Counted from the first letter of the stretch, positions 48,588 through 58,070 are shown. The stretch: 64,000 nt of DNA from a bacterium (GCA_016699045.1 CP064957.1:372001-436000); one strand, 5' to 3'. Made by a program: numbers and translations. Notes: generated by a model from the sequence alone, not told the origin.

Positions 48588-50218
48588 CTATAGTCGTCTG
48601 CTTAACAAAGACAAAATTAAAACATTGCACACAAGCCCAGCGCCAAGCGAAGCGCCAGAGCTTATCAGCCATGAATGGCCGTTTGCCATCAACACACCGG
48701 CAATCAAAAATGCCAAAGCAGTTGAAATAATCGTTGGAAACGTAAGCTCAAATTGTGCACGCACCACATCAAGATGATACGCACCCGCACTTGTTGAAGA
48801 CATTAGCATCGTGTCAGAAATCGGCGAAACGTGGTTGCCCACCACCGCGCCAGAAATGATTGCGCCAATCAACGGATACAAAATAGGCAAAGCCGCAACA
48901 TCAATCGCCCCATGCACCGACGAAAAACTCGTTATCATAGGAACTGCAATCGGTACCAAAATGCCAATGCTACCCCAGGCCGAACCCATCGTTGAAGCAG
49001 TCAAAACAGCGGTAACAAAAAACATGACCGGTAAAAACGCAAGCGGTAAGTGGCCAATTAAAACATTCGCCAAATACGTGCCAATCGCCAAATCATTGAT
49101 CATTAACTTACTTAATGTCCAAATTAAAATTAAAACAAAAACCGCTTGCCCCATCAATTTGATTCCGTCAACAAAAAGGCCGGGGATCTCGCGCAAATAA
49201 AATTTGCCTTCAATGAGGTAGAGCACCAAGCTGGCAATCAATGCAGCGACCGCACCCACAAATAAGGCCGGCGCTATTTTGGTTTGCTGCAAGGCCTCAA
49301 TTAATGAGTTACTGCCACCCATGGCACTATAATTACCAAAATAAAGAATCCCAACAACAACGGCACCAAAGAGAACGCCAATGGGTAACATAAAATCAAT
49401 GACAGAGCTTTTTTTCATTGAGTCATGATCAAGATTTCTCACGCGACGCGTAACTGGAATTTTTCCACCAAAAAGATTGCCACTTTCAAGCGCTATGTTT
49501 TCATGCAATCTGACCAAGCCAAAAGACAAACGACTACTCACCATAAAAAACACAGATGCAACCAAAATGAATGAATAAAAATAAAGGGAATGACGTGCGT
49601 ATAAATAAAAAATGGATCACCAACCACTAAAACATCAGATGCACCTGCTGCTGCAACACCAGACGTACGCAGCTGCATGGTAATCTCTGCAACCCAACTT
49701 GAAACCGGCACGATAACCACCAACGGCACCGCCATCGAATTAACCAGTACCGCCAATTTGACGCGCGGAATACTGAAGCGGTCGGTAATGGCCTGCATTA
49801 CCGATCCAACCGTTAAACAACTAAAATAATCATCAACAAAGAAAAAGAGTGACAGAACTAACGATGACCACTCGGCATGCTTTGGGCTTTTGAGACGCTT
49901 GCTCACCGCATCAGCGTAGGCGTACGCGCCACCTGATGCATTAATGACAACAATCAAAATGCCCAAAATTAATAAAAACAACACGATAAAAAGATTCCAC
50001 GTTGCCCAAAATGATTGCCATGAGGTAATGGTCCCCAACTCGGTTCGCGCCCAAATACGAGCGAGAAGTTGCGGCACCGCTTTCGTTATGGAAAAATCAT
50101 TAACAATTAACAACGCGGTCAAAATACCAGACAACAGCGAAAATATTACACGCTGCGTCGTTGCTGCCAAGAAAACCACTATCAACGGTGGTAATAAAAC
50201 AAGCCATGAGTTCTGCAC
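48588..50218 (-). pseudogene. nhaC: NhaC-family Na+/H+ antiporter, frameshifted
   Basis: Two minus-strand frames together give a full NhaC-like antiporter. The first (50218 to about 49560) has LSLFFFVDDYFSCLTVGSVM and VKLAVLVNSMAVPLVVIVPVSSW. The second continues from about 49560 to 48588 with ILVASVFFMVSSRLSFG, FVTAVLTASTMGSAWGSIGI and GNHVSPISDTMLMSS. They join if one T is restored in the T run near 49573-49577. The start is GTG at 50218 with AAAGGAA upstream. Na+/H+ exchange in the inner membrane would be the role. Because the rest is well conserved, a homopolymer sequence error is as likely as decay. Confidence 0.85.
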
Positions 50219-50235
50219 ACAATTCCTTTATCTTT

Positions 50236-51090
50236 TTAATTTTCGACCATAACAACGTTATCAACAGGATCAATATAGCCATCAGCTTCAAGTGTTTCCA
50301 TAAATGCTGCGAGAACTATGGCACTGATGCCAACAGTTGAACTACATTGAGTCAAATCCGCTACCGTACGATCAAAAGCAGGCTTCCAATAGTTTGCAGG
50401 GCAAGCTTGGTATGGCCAACGCTTCTCGTTATCGTAAATAGCATCTGCTATAAATTTTTTTACCGCAGATTCAACCTGAAGCACTTCAACTTTATCACCA
50501 AGATTCATTTCTACAAGTTTATCCAAAAATGCATCGCTTTCTGAAGGAAAAAGTGCAAGTAATTCTTTCACAAACCGCCAACCATAAGAGCAGTCAATTA
50601 CTTCAGCAATTTCGTCCCAATACTTACTAACATCCCGAACTTCCCAATAATGTTTAAAAAACTGAGCAATAAGCGTTGTCGTAGCATCTTCAAAACTTTC
50701 CCTCGTAAATTTTCTTTTTTGCGAAGGAGATTTTATCCCACAAGACATTTTCAGAGCTTGAGAAAAAGATTTACTTTGTTTTTCATCAAAGTTCCCACGA
50801 AGACTCAATACACCAGAAATAAAAAGTTCAGCCAGATTTTGAATGTCAGCATTGGTATGTTTAAATTGAAAGCCTACTTTATAGTGACTATCAAACAGCT
50901 CATTTAGCTTATCTATATTGCCCGGCGTAAAAACTTCTTTTGCTAATTTTTCACGGACCTCATGACTAATTCCAACGGCTTGAGAGGCACAGACTCTTGC
51001 AATTCTTTGCTGTTCAAAATTTGCCATCAAATTGGATAGCCCAACTTCACAAAACATTGTAAAAACCAAGAAGCTCATTACTCTCTTCAT
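50236..51090 (-). CDS. Exported protein of unknown function
   Basis: This 284-residue protein has a signal peptide (MKRVMSFLVFTMFCEVGLSNLMA) and a helical mature region. GGGAGAGAGAAG before the ATG at 51090 chooses it over upstream in-frame starts. Later features include CSYGWRFVKELLALFPSESDAF and a hydrophobic stretch near the end (VGISAIVLAAFMETLEADG). I recognise no family. It is upstream of the antiporter gene by 17 bases, so the two may share a transcript. Confidence 0.68.
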   Translation of the reverse strand: MKRVMSFLVFTMFCEVGLSNLMANFEQQRIARVCASQAVGISHEVREKLAKEVFTPGNIDKLNELFDSHYKVGFQFKHTNADIQNLAELFISGVLSLRGNFDEKQSKSFSQALKMSCGIKSPSQKRKFTRESFEDATTTLIAQFFKHYWEVRDVSKYWDEIAEVIDCSYGWRFVKELLALFPSESDAFLDKLVEMNLGDKVEVLQVESAVKKFIADAIYDNEKRWPYQACPANYWKPAFDRTVADLTQCSSTVGISAIVLAAFMETLEADGYIDPVDNVVMVEN

Positions 51091-51271
51091 TCTTCTCTCT
51101 CCCATAAAAAACACACTCAATTAACGGCTACGTACAAACTATCTCTCAACTATTTTTTAATAAAAAAATTATTTCGAAAAACGCATGAATATTTTATCAG
51201 AAAACTTTAAATTTTTGTAAATATTTTGTATACCTTTATTCACTCTTCAAAAAATTATAATTAGGGATTTT

Positions 51272-51724
51272 GTGGCAACTGCAATTAAACGATTAATATT
51301 TGACTGTATTAATCAAGAACATCGTTGGAAGATAACGCTTTTACAAAAGTGGGAAGATATCATTGGTCCCATGAAACAAAACGTTACACTTGAATCTATC
51401 ACCAACGATTGTATTTATCTTGGCGTCACTCATCCCGCATGGGCTCAAGAGCTCATGATGCTGGCTCCAATGCTCAAAAGAAAAATTAATACGGTCTTAC
51501 AAGAAGAGCGTGTTAAAGAAATTCGCTTCCGCATTTTAAAAACAAAAAAGCCGGACCCAACAAAAAAAAACCATCAGGACAACAACTCCTTGCAAGAAGA
51601 TGATCCAAAGCGATACGCTTTGAATAATGATGAATATGAGCACCTTGAAAAAGTTGAAGATAACGAACTACGCGCATCATTACAAAAATTTCTTATTCAT
51701 TGCAAAAAAACAAAGAGGAGTTAA
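51272..51724 (+). CDS. DUF721/DciA-like protein
   Basis: The N-terminal 85 residues fit the DUF721 fold: WEDIIGPMKQNVTLESITNDCIYLGVTHPAWAQELMML, like the W-x-x-I-V-G...H-S-P-A-W-A-x-E-L pattern. A charged, disordered tail follows. DciA members load the replicative helicase at the origin in bacteria lacking DnaC; whether this short copy does so is inference. The start is GTG at 51272 with AGGGA upstream. The TPR gene follows, its ribosome binding site overlapping this stop. Confidence 0.75.
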   Translation: MATAIKRLIFDCINQEHRWKITLLQKWEDIIGPMKQNVTLESITNDCIYLGVTHPAWAQELMMLAPMLKRKINTVLQEERVKEIRFRILKTKKPDPTKKNHQDNNSLQEDDPKRYALNNDEYEHLEKVEDNELRASLQKFLIHCKKTKRS

Positions 51725-51726
51725 TT

Positions 51727-53328
51727 ATGAAGTGCTTAAGCACCTTCTTAGTTTTGATACTTGTTTTGGGAATTGAGTCATCAGCCAAATCATCAATTCA
51801 ATTGAGTAAAGACACAACCAGTGGCAAGGCAGACCAATACGCACAATTTTTAGCCGCCAATTATCAGTACGGCAAAGGCAATGTTCAAAAAGCCTTGCAG
51901 AGCTTTCGTGCTCTTTTAGCAAAAAAACATTCGCCCTTCGTTTACGATTCATTCATACAACTATTGGCAGATACCGGTCAATTTGACGTCATAAAAAAAC
52001 TCTACGCAACCAAAGGCAAAGAGTTCAAAGAACTTTTTAAAGATCAACACGAACATGATTTAATTCTTGCCCAAACGTACGCATTTACCGGCCAAGAAGA
52101 CAAAGCAGAAGATCTATTTCAAAAGCTGCTCAAAAAATTTCCCGACAATCCACAAATCGCTTACTTTACCGCGATGTCGTACATCAAAAAAAATAATATC
52201 CCCAAAGCGCTCGAATTTCTTGAACAATGCATCAAAAATCCGCAACTTGCACAAAAACATTTTCTCTTTCTCTTTTTGCAATCAAAAATTTATTTGGATC
52301 AAAAAAAATATACCGAAGCCCTGCGCACCATCGAAGCAAGTATAAAAATGTTTCCTCAATTTGATCGCGGTTGGCTGGTCAAAGCGATGCTGATGGAACA
52401 ACTGGGCAACACGAAAGAAGCAATCAAAGGCTATAAACATTTTCTCGATTTGACAGGCGGCGACGAACAAATAGAAAAACAACTTGTTCAGCTCCTTTTT
52501 GTTGAAGAAAAATTTGATGAAGCTGCGTTGTACATGAGCCGCATCAAAAATGATACCCCGCGCCACCATTTTGATCTTGCACTCTTAAATTTTAGAGCAA
52601 AAAAATATGAAGAAGCACTCAAAGCCATCAACAACGTTGGCTAAAGAAGCTGGCTTTAAACAAGCACAATTGCTTAAAGTAGAAATTTTACTGGCTAATG
52701 CCAAACCAAAAGATGCCGTTTCCTTCATGGCCGGCCTGGTCGCCAACGACCCAATGAGCCAAACAACGCTGCACACATTTTTATTGCTACGCAAAACAAA
52801 TGTACCGGTCTCGCTTCTGGCTGATGCCTTACAAGAGCTGGTCTGCAAAATCCTGAAAATCTGCGATTAACATCAGCTCTGGCCGACCTTCATTTAGAAG
52901 CTGGACAAAAAGAGCAAGCGCTCCACGCGTACGAAAAAGTTTATAAGCTAGCGCAACACAACCAATTTAAATCACAAGTATTGTTCCAAATTGGCTACGT
53001 CCATTTTATGAACAAAAATGCCGATAGCGCACGCGAAAAACTTTTGCAAGCAATCCAACATGAACCGGCTTACCCTTCAGCCTACAACCTCCTTGCCTAT
53101 CTTTACGCCGACCAAGGCACCAAGCTTGAGCAAGCATTGGTTTTCGCGAATAAAGCACTTGAAAAAACACCCCAGCGCCATGACTATTTAGATACCAAAG
53201 GATATGTTTTGTTGAAGCTTGGAAAAAACCAAGAAGCGACAGCCGTGTTTAAAAAGGCACTCGAACTGGCACCCAACGACAGTATTATTGAACAACATTT
53301 AAAACAAGCAAAGTATGACATCAAATAA
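51727..53328 (+). pseudogene. Exported TPR-repeat protein with two compensating frameshifts
   Basis: A signal peptide (MKCLSTFLVLILVLGIESSA) is followed by TPR-like helical pairs through about 530 residues, for example AKLYAT-type repeats early and YPSAYNLLAYLYADQG and HDYLDTKGYVLLKLGKNQEATAVFKKALELAPND at the end. The text is in frame 1 to about 52637, shifts to frame 2 (AKEAGFKQAQLLKVE to DALQEL) and returns to frame 1 near 52840 (LQNPENLRLTSALADLH). A one-base gain near 52638 and a one-base loss in a G run near 52839 explain both. Only two single-base errors are needed, so the gene may be intact in reality. It overlaps murG by 14 bases. Confidence 0.82.
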
Positions 53329-54364
53329 AAGACCAACCATCGTTCTTGTTGGCGGCGGCTCTGGCGGCCATGTTATTCCCTGCCTCGTGCTTGGTAAGCG
53401 CTGGCTTGCACAATGCCCAGACGGCAACGTTGTGCTCATAACCGACGTTACGCGCCAGCGGCAATGGTTTAACGATGCGCTGAGCGACATGCCGACCACC
53501 AATTTTTCGACTAGTTTTTTATCACTGGCAAAACGCTCTGGCGGTCGTATTAAGCAAATGGTTATGCTGCCGCTCATGGCCGGGCAGTTGATAGCGGCGG
53601 TTGTAAAAAGTTTTTTTGTATTGCGCAAACTTAAACCGGAAAAAATTATTTCTACTGGCGGCTTTGTTTCGCTGCCGGTTTGTGTTGCGGCCTGGCTGCA
53701 AAGCTACCCAATCGAGTTGTATGAGTTGAATGCCGAGCCCGGCTTGGCGGTCATGTTTCTTGCACGTTTTGCTACAACCATCATGCTGCCGTTTTCCATT
53801 ACACACCCAAAGCTACCGGCAAGAAAATGCACAACGTACGATTATCCTCTGCGCTACAGTACGGCAGACCGCGATGATAGTAGTTTTAATAAACATGAAT
53901 TTTTACAAACCATTGGCTTTGCTACCAACCGCACCACGTTGTTAATTTTGGGCGGCTCGCAAGGTTCGGTTTCGCTCAATAAAACACTCAAAGATTTTTT
54001 TGTTACGATGCATGATGCGTCACAAAAAGTGCAAGTGATTCATCAGACGGGCGAGTACGATGCTGCCGGCTGGCAGGAGTTTTATCGTGCACGTAACATT
54101 CCCGCTCACACGTTTGCGTACCAACAAAGTCTTAAAAATTTTTATCGCGCGGCTGATTTAGTAATCACGCGCGCTGGCGCTGGCACACTTTTTGAATTAT
54201 TATTTTTTGGCAAGCACAGCATTGTGGTCCCGCTCATCACTAAAACAACGGCCCACCAACGAGAGAATGCGCTTGGTATCGCGCGTTTAAAACCTGAATT
54301 ATTTACGGTTGTTCATGAATTGGCAGAGGTGCCAAAGACGCTTCAGTCCAAACTGATGGCGTAG
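53315..54364 (+). CDS. murG: MurG, lipid II-forming N-acetylglucosaminyltransferase
   Basis: MurG adds GlcNAc to lipid I on the inner membrane's cytoplasmic face. The N-terminal loop VLVGGGSGGHVIPCL is diagnostic. KIISTGGFVSLPVCVAAWL, ILGGSQGSVSLN near residue 210 and ITRAGAGTLFELLFFGKHSIVVPLITKTTAHQRENA near 285-320 cover the acceptor and UDP-GlcNAc sites (GSQGS; E in the TLFELLFF helix). Length of 349 is typical. The start overlaps the TPR gene, and the 3' end overlaps by 22 bases the convergent 54343-54702 gene. Confidence 0.95.
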   Translation: MTSNKRPTIVLVGGGSGGHVIPCLVLGKRWLAQCPDGNVVLITDVTRQRQWFNDALSDMPTTNFSTSFLSLAKRSGGRIKQMVMLPLMAGQLIAAVVKSFFVLRKLKPEKIISTGGFVSLPVCVAAWLQSYPIELYELNAEPGLAVMFLARFATTIMLPFSITHPKLPARKCTTYDYPLRYSTADRDDSSFNKHEFLQTIGFATNRTTLLILGGSQGSVSLNKTLKDFFVTMHDASQKVQVIHQTGEYDAAGWQEFYRARNIPAHTFAYQQSLKNFYRAADLVITRAGAGTLFELLFFGKHSIVVPLITKTTAHQRENALGIARLKPELFTVVHELAEVPKTLQSKLMA

Positions 54365-54702
54365 GGCTCTAATTGCCCAGCTTGTGCATAAACACGCTTT
54401 CCGCGTTTCTTAATGACGTAGCTCAGCGTAGAAGAATCTTGTGAATATTCGGCAAACTCTTCTGGGGTGTATACCAAAATATTTTTAGCAACATCAACAC
54501 CAATCAGCGCTTTATGCCCCTCAGCCATCAAAGCATAACGCTGTTGAAGATTGGCATTTTCAACAATCACTAAAATGCTCACGTCAATTGTATAATCGTC
54601 GTTTTCAGGTTCAAGAAGATAGATAGCACGCGGATTATATGTTTTTACGAGACGCTTGTTTATCTCGTTGATCGTGCTTTGGTCTAATGGCTTGAGGTCC
54701 AT
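54343..54702 (-). CDS. Degenerate nucleotidyltransferase-domain protein
   Basis: This 119-residue protein resembles MNT/Pol-beta nucleotidyltransferases over its length. NPRAIYLLEPENDDYTIDVSILVIVENAN corresponds to the usual LFGSxARG...DxDLLVI segment, and KNILVYTPEEFAEYSQDSSTLSYVIKKRGKRVYA to the conserved C-terminal part. The GS dipeptide and the DxD metal ligands are not preserved (LLEPEN, DVSI), so catalysis is doubtful. It follows the RelE-like toxin gene by 12 bases on the same strand and may be part of that module. It overlaps the end of murG. Confidence 0.7.
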   Translation of the reverse strand: MDLKPLDQSTINEINKRLVKTYNPRAIYLLEPENDDYTIDVSILVIVENANLQQRYALMAEGHKALIGVDVAKNILVYTPEEFAEYSQDSSTLSYVIKKRGKRVYAQAGQLEPYAISLD

Positions 54703-54714
54703 GATCTGAATTTC

Positions 54715-54990
54715 TTACTTTTTTAAATCACGATAAAAATTTTCATGCGATCCAAGAGCAACTAATAACAAGCGTACTTCATTTTCATAAAATTCGTACG
54801 CCAACAACATCAGCTGATTAACCATTCTGAATTTATAAACTTGGAGACCATCCAAATCACCCTTTTTCATTTCACCAACCAAAGGGTTTGCTAAAATCGT
54901 ACTGACAGCAACATCCAAATCTTTTTTTTGATTCTTGTGCAACTTTTTTACCTGCCGAGAAAAAGTTGGTGTTTGTACAATCTTAAGCAT
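54715..54990 (-). CDS. RelE/ParE-family toxin
   Basis: This 91-residue basic protein has the RelE/ParE layout: FSRQVKKLHKNQKKDLDVAVSTILANPLVG, then GLQVYKFRMVNQLMLLAYEFYENEVRLLLVALGSHENFYRDLKK. RelE toxins cut mRNA on the ribosome, while ParE toxins poison gyrase; which applies is not clear. The YKFR and final LLLVALGSHENFYRDL segments fit RelE-type better. Its ATG overlaps the antitoxin stop (TAATG), as in type II modules. Confidence 0.85.
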   Translation of the reverse strand: MLKIVQTPTFSRQVKKLHKNQKKDLDVAVSTILANPLVGEMKKGDLDGLQVYKFRMVNQLMLLAYEFYENEVRLLLVALGSHENFYRDLKK

Positions 54991-55214
54991 TATTTTTTGT
55001 CAAAAAGATATGGTTCTAAATCTTCTGATTTTGCTTCTTGCTGAGCTATGAGAATATTTTTAATAAACTCATACGTTAAATCGGGATTCTCTTCAGCAAT
55101 TTTGCCAATCTTTGCCCAATGCTCAATCTGACCCGCCACCGAACGATTTAAAGCCTTTGAAATTTTCTTGGCTTTAGAAACAATACTTTCTGACAATTTA
55201 ACTGCAGTTGCCAT
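54990..55214 (-). CDS. ParD-like antitoxin of the RelE/ParE pair
   Basis: This 74-residue protein begins ATAVKLSESIVSKAKKISKALNRSVAGQIEHWAKIGKI, typical of ParD-like, ribbon-helix-helix-related antitoxins. An acidic tail (AQQEAKSEDLEPYLFDKK) follows that would bind the toxin. It is the first gene of the module, with GAGGAGG before the ATG at 55214. Antitoxins of this type usually repress their own promoter; no clear operator is assigned here. Confidence 0.82.
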   Translation of the reverse strand: MATAVKLSESIVSKAKKISKALNRSVAGQIEHWAKIGKIAEENPDLTYEFIKNILIAQQEAKSEDLEPYLFDKK

Positions 55215-55387
55215 GACTTCCTCCTCAAATTTATTGATAACAAGCTCTTATTTGGAGCATATCACAAACGGAAACCTTTTGCAACTAATTTCAACCAAAG
55301 GGTGCTATTTGCTTACTTTGAAGCCATTCCGAACCATAGAAAAGGGGCCAGCCGCAAACCGCGATCAGCCCATTTCTAAAACTATTT

Positions 55388-56416
55388 TTAATGCGAACTG
55401 AGCGCTACTTCAACCCAATTCATTGCGTCAGCGTCAAGTAAAAAATCAATATGAATATTTTTCATCAATTCTTCTGCTGGCGATGCGGCAGCTTTTGCTG
55501 GCAACTGAACCTGTTGCCGCGCCATATCGTGCCACAGCATGGTTCCTAAAACTAAATCTGGCGATGTGCCAACACACTGTTCGGCCAAAAGACCGCGCCA
55601 TGCCTGCGCCACTTTTTTGCCGGCAGCACCGTGCGGATCGGCACCAAGATTTTTCTTAATCTCTTGGTACAAACTTTCCCAACGGCCAAGCCAATAAAAC
55701 AGCAGCGCTCGTTGGAACCACAGATTACCTTCTCTGGTCAACGCCAAATCAGAAATATTGCCCACCTGGATGCTGCGTATGATATCAGCATTCAACTTGC
55801 GTAGTTGCGCAAGCGTGTCTTTGATTTTTTTATTAATATCAATCAATTGCAAAATAATCTCTTGCGCTTGCGCACTTTCAGGTTTGCCAAATTTCATCTC
55901 ATTGATTTGCTCAATTAACTTTTCGTATAACTCAAATTCTTTGGGATGCTGCTTGCGAATCTCAATCCAATCTGCTAATTGATTCTTATTAAGATTCTTT
56001 CCAGCCCATGTTTTCTTTATTGCTTCGCTCATACGATACCTTTCGATTAATGAAATTAAATCATTCCAATCGGGAATGCCTGATGGTCCAAGACGAGCAA
56101 TGACCGTTTCTAAAGCCTCATGTGCCTGACTCAACTGCGCCGCTTGTTCTTTGAGCATCTCTTGCTGCGCATGCAAATGTTGCCGAATCCCGAGCTTTTG
56201 TTGCAGCATGGTTTTAATCTGATTCAAATCAAAACCAAAAAACTTGAGTGCCAAAATTTGCTGCAACGTTGCCAAGTCTTGCTCATTGTACCAGCGGTAC
56301 CCATTGGCCGAGCGCGCTGACGGTTTGAGCAGACCCATTTTATCGTAGTACCGCAACATGCGGACCGATATGTCCGTCAGATCGCTCATTTCTTTAATAC
56401 GCCATTGTGCCATCAT
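55388..56416 (-). CDS. MerR-family transcriptional regulator with a large effector domain
   Basis: Residues 5-70 form the MerR winged helix: RIKEMSDLTDISVRMLRYYDKMGLLKPSARSANGYRWYNEQDLATLQQILALKFFGFDLNQIKTML. A coiled dimerisation helix follows. About 220 more residues resemble the TipAS-type antibiotic-binding region in size and helical character, though identity cannot be claimed. The natural inducer is unknown. Two adjacent ATGs (56416, 56413) follow AAGGGAA. The promoter upstream has the 19-base spacer and dyad expected for MerR control, so the gene is probably autoregulated. Confidence 0.88.
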   Translation of the reverse strand: MMAQWRIKEMSDLTDISVRMLRYYDKMGLLKPSARSANGYRWYNEQDLATLQQILALKFFGFDLNQIKTMLQQKLGIRQHLHAQQEMLKEQAAQLSQAHEALETVIARLGPSGIPDWNDLISLIERYRMSEAIKKTWAGKNLNKNQLADWIEIRKQHPKEFELYEKLIEQINEMKFGKPESAQAQEIILQLIDINKKIKDTLAQLRKLNADIIRSIQVGNISDLALTREGNLWFQRALLFYWLGRWESLYQEIKKNLGADPHGAAGKKVAQAWRGLLAEQCVGTSPDLVLGTMLWHDMARQQVQLPAKAAASPAEELMKNIHIDFLLDADAMNWVEVALSSH

Positions 56417-56433
56417 TGTTCCCTTCTAAACCG

Positions 56434-56464
56434 ATCATAAAGTATGACATCGTGTCAGAGTCAA
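56434..56464 (-). promoter_or_regulatory. MerR-type promoter/operator with 19-bp spacer
   Basis: On the minus strand TTGACT (56464-56459) and TATGAT (56439-56434) are exactly 19 bases apart. The dyad TGACA-CGA-TGTCA (56445-56457) lies inside the spacer, as in promoters bent and activated by MerR proteins. Confidence 0.8.
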
Positions 56465-56620
56465 CAGGAAAAAAGCTCTTTTTAACTTTTAAAAAAGCAC
56501 ATAAATTAGCTAACATGCAATTTATGATGCTTTTCCATAGGCCTCTCGCTACAATTTAGAAGGACCTACATCGCCTTCTTCGGTTAATATAATAATATCT
56601 TCTTCAATATCATTTCCACT

Positions 56621-57205
56621 CTAGCCTTGCTCTTCAAGCTGTTTTTTGCCAGCTGCCTGAAGTATTTCCACACAAGCAACATGACCTTTCAATTCAGCAA
56701 ATTGCAAAGGTACTTGGCCATCATTATTCGCAAGAGTAACATCGGCACCATGTTGCATTAGCTCTAAAATACATTCAATATGACCTTTTGCTGCTGCATG
56801 ATGCAAAGGTGTATTGCCGTAGCAGTCTTGCACATTGACATTAGTAAGCGGTCTTTTAAGAAGCTCTTCCAAGCAAATAATATAGCCCTTGCGAGCGACC
56901 ATATGAAGCAGCGTACCCTGATCGCACTCTAGAACATCGGCATCAGCACCATGAACTAAAAGTACTCTCACACACTCAGCCTCGCCATTAATAACAGCCA
57001 GGGACAAAGCTGTATCATCATCCACGTTCTTAGCATCAACATTAATCCCAGGAATTTGTAGATGCTTCTTAACGCTTTTCAAATCACCCCGCCAAGCAGC
57101 ATCGATTAGATCCAACTCAGCCTCTGACGCTTTTTCAGCCGCTGGCATAGCATTGGTTGCACAAGCTAACGCAAGTAAAAATGATCCTAAAAATTTTTTC
57201 TTCAT
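56621..57205 (-). CDS. Exported ankyrin-repeat protein
   Basis: A signal peptide (MKKKFLGSFLLALACATNAMPA) is followed by four to five ankyrin repeats: LIDAAWRGDLKSVKKHLQ, TALSLAVINGEAECVRVLLVHGADA, TLLHMVARKGYIICLEELLKR, NTPLHHAAAKGHIECILELMQHGADV and VPLQFAELKGHVACVEILQ. It is shorter than the ankyrin protein at 8203-9282. After the TAG at 56621 the same frame continues for 23 acidic codons (SGNDIEEDIIILTEEG...SKL) to another stop at about 56555, suggesting a recent nonsense mutation. The ATG at 57205 has AAGGA upstream. Confidence 0.88.
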   Translation of the reverse strand: MKKKFLGSFLLALACATNAMPAAEKASEAELDLIDAAWRGDLKSVKKHLQIPGINVDAKNVDDDTALSLAVINGEAECVRVLLVHGADADVLECDQGTLLHMVARKGYIICLEELLKRPLTNVNVQDCYGNTPLHHAAAKGHIECILELMQHGADVTLANNDGQVPLQFAELKGHVACVEILQAAGKKQLEEQG

Positions 57206-57257
57206 CACACAATCCTTCTCCTTACAATCAGCCTCTTTTGAAACTCACAAAAAAACA

Positions 57258-57473
57258 TTACTCATCTTTTTCGTCGCAAAATTTCAACAAATCACCCGGC
57301 TGACAGCTCAGTTCTTTGCAAAGTCGCTCCAGCGTTGCAAAACGAATCGCTTTCGCTTTTCCCATTTTTAAAATAGAAAGATTCGCTTCCGTAATGCCAA
57401 CGCGCTCGGCCAATTCATTTAATCTCATTTTGCGCTCTACCAATAATGCATCAAGTTTCACTATAATACTCAT
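57258..57473 (-). CDS. Small XRE-family (YozG-like) transcriptional regulator
   Basis: This 71-residue protein is a single helix-turn-helix: LVERKMRLNELAERVGITEANLSILKMGKAKAIRFATLERLCKELSCQPGDLLKF. Such short Cro/CI-type proteins are commonly paired with DUF2975 membrane proteins, as here: its ATG at 57473 overlaps the end of the upstream DUF2975 gene. The TTATCGAA-type dyad upstream of the operon is a likely binding site, implying autorepression. Confidence 0.85.
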   Translation of the reverse strand: MSIIVKLDALLVERKMRLNELAERVGITEANLSILKMGKAKAIRFATLERLCKELSCQPGDLLKFCDEKDE

Positions 57474-57481
57474 AAAAAACC

Positions 57482-58021
57482 TCAAACCGTAAGATCTTGT
57501 TCAGATTTCAATTGGTACGCTTCATGCATCAATGAAGTAATCATTACCAAAAAACCAAACATAAAAATATTGAGCAGATCGTCATGGCCAAACGTTATCG
57601 CAAGCACTCGATTACCCGACGAGTTGGTTGCGGTAGCCACCAACGTGCTCAAGGTTTTGCTGAGTGGTGAGTACACAGCCCAACACAGCAATATTTTACT
57701 GATACGCTTAAAAAGTATGGTGGTGTGCAATGAAAAAAATTCGCCCCGCTGAAACAAACGCAAGCTTTTGGTAAACAACACAATCCCGTAGCACAAAAGA
57801 CCAAGGCCAACACCATCAATCATGATGCCAAAAAATCTAAAAATTAAAGGCAGCTCTACTGCTTCAAAATCGTATGCCAAACGAAGATAAAAATTACAAA
57901 AATTTCCGTCCATCGGAATTTTGCAAAAGAACCATTTCAATAAAAGAAAGCAGAAAGCCAGTGGCACCAAAGCCATACTTAATAATTCGAGCCGACGAGC
58001 ATAACGTTTAACGTTATTCAT
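57482..58021 (-). CDS. DUF2975 family membrane protein
   Basis: This 179-residue protein has four predicted helices: LSMALVPLAFCFLLLKWFF, FRFFGIMIDGVGLGLLCYGIVLF, a central ILLCWAV segment and LLNIFMFGFLVMITSLMHEAYQL. FKSL-type basic turns (TKSLRLFQRGEFFSLHT) between helices match DUF2975, as does the adjacent small XRE regulator. The biochemical role of the family is unknown. A promoter and operator lie directly upstream. Confidence 0.85.
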   Translation of the reverse strand: MNNVKRYARRLELLSMALVPLAFCFLLLKWFFCKIPMDGNFCNFYLRLAYDFEAVELPLIFRFFGIMIDGVGLGLLCYGIVLFTKSLRLFQRGEFFSLHTTILFKRISKILLCWAVYSPLSKTLSTLVATATNSSGNRVLAITFGHDDLLNIFMFGFLVMITSLMHEAYQLKSEQDLTV

Positions 58022-58070
58022 AGAAAATTCCCTTCAGAAAAAGGTTGTTGATTTGTTTTACTCCGCTCAA

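Noticed and set aside
56600..56625. TAG as a sense codon (recoding), suggested by the in-frame extension of the ankyrin gene
   Set aside because: Other genes here end in TAG (for example murG and the exported aminotransferase), so TAG acts as a stop.
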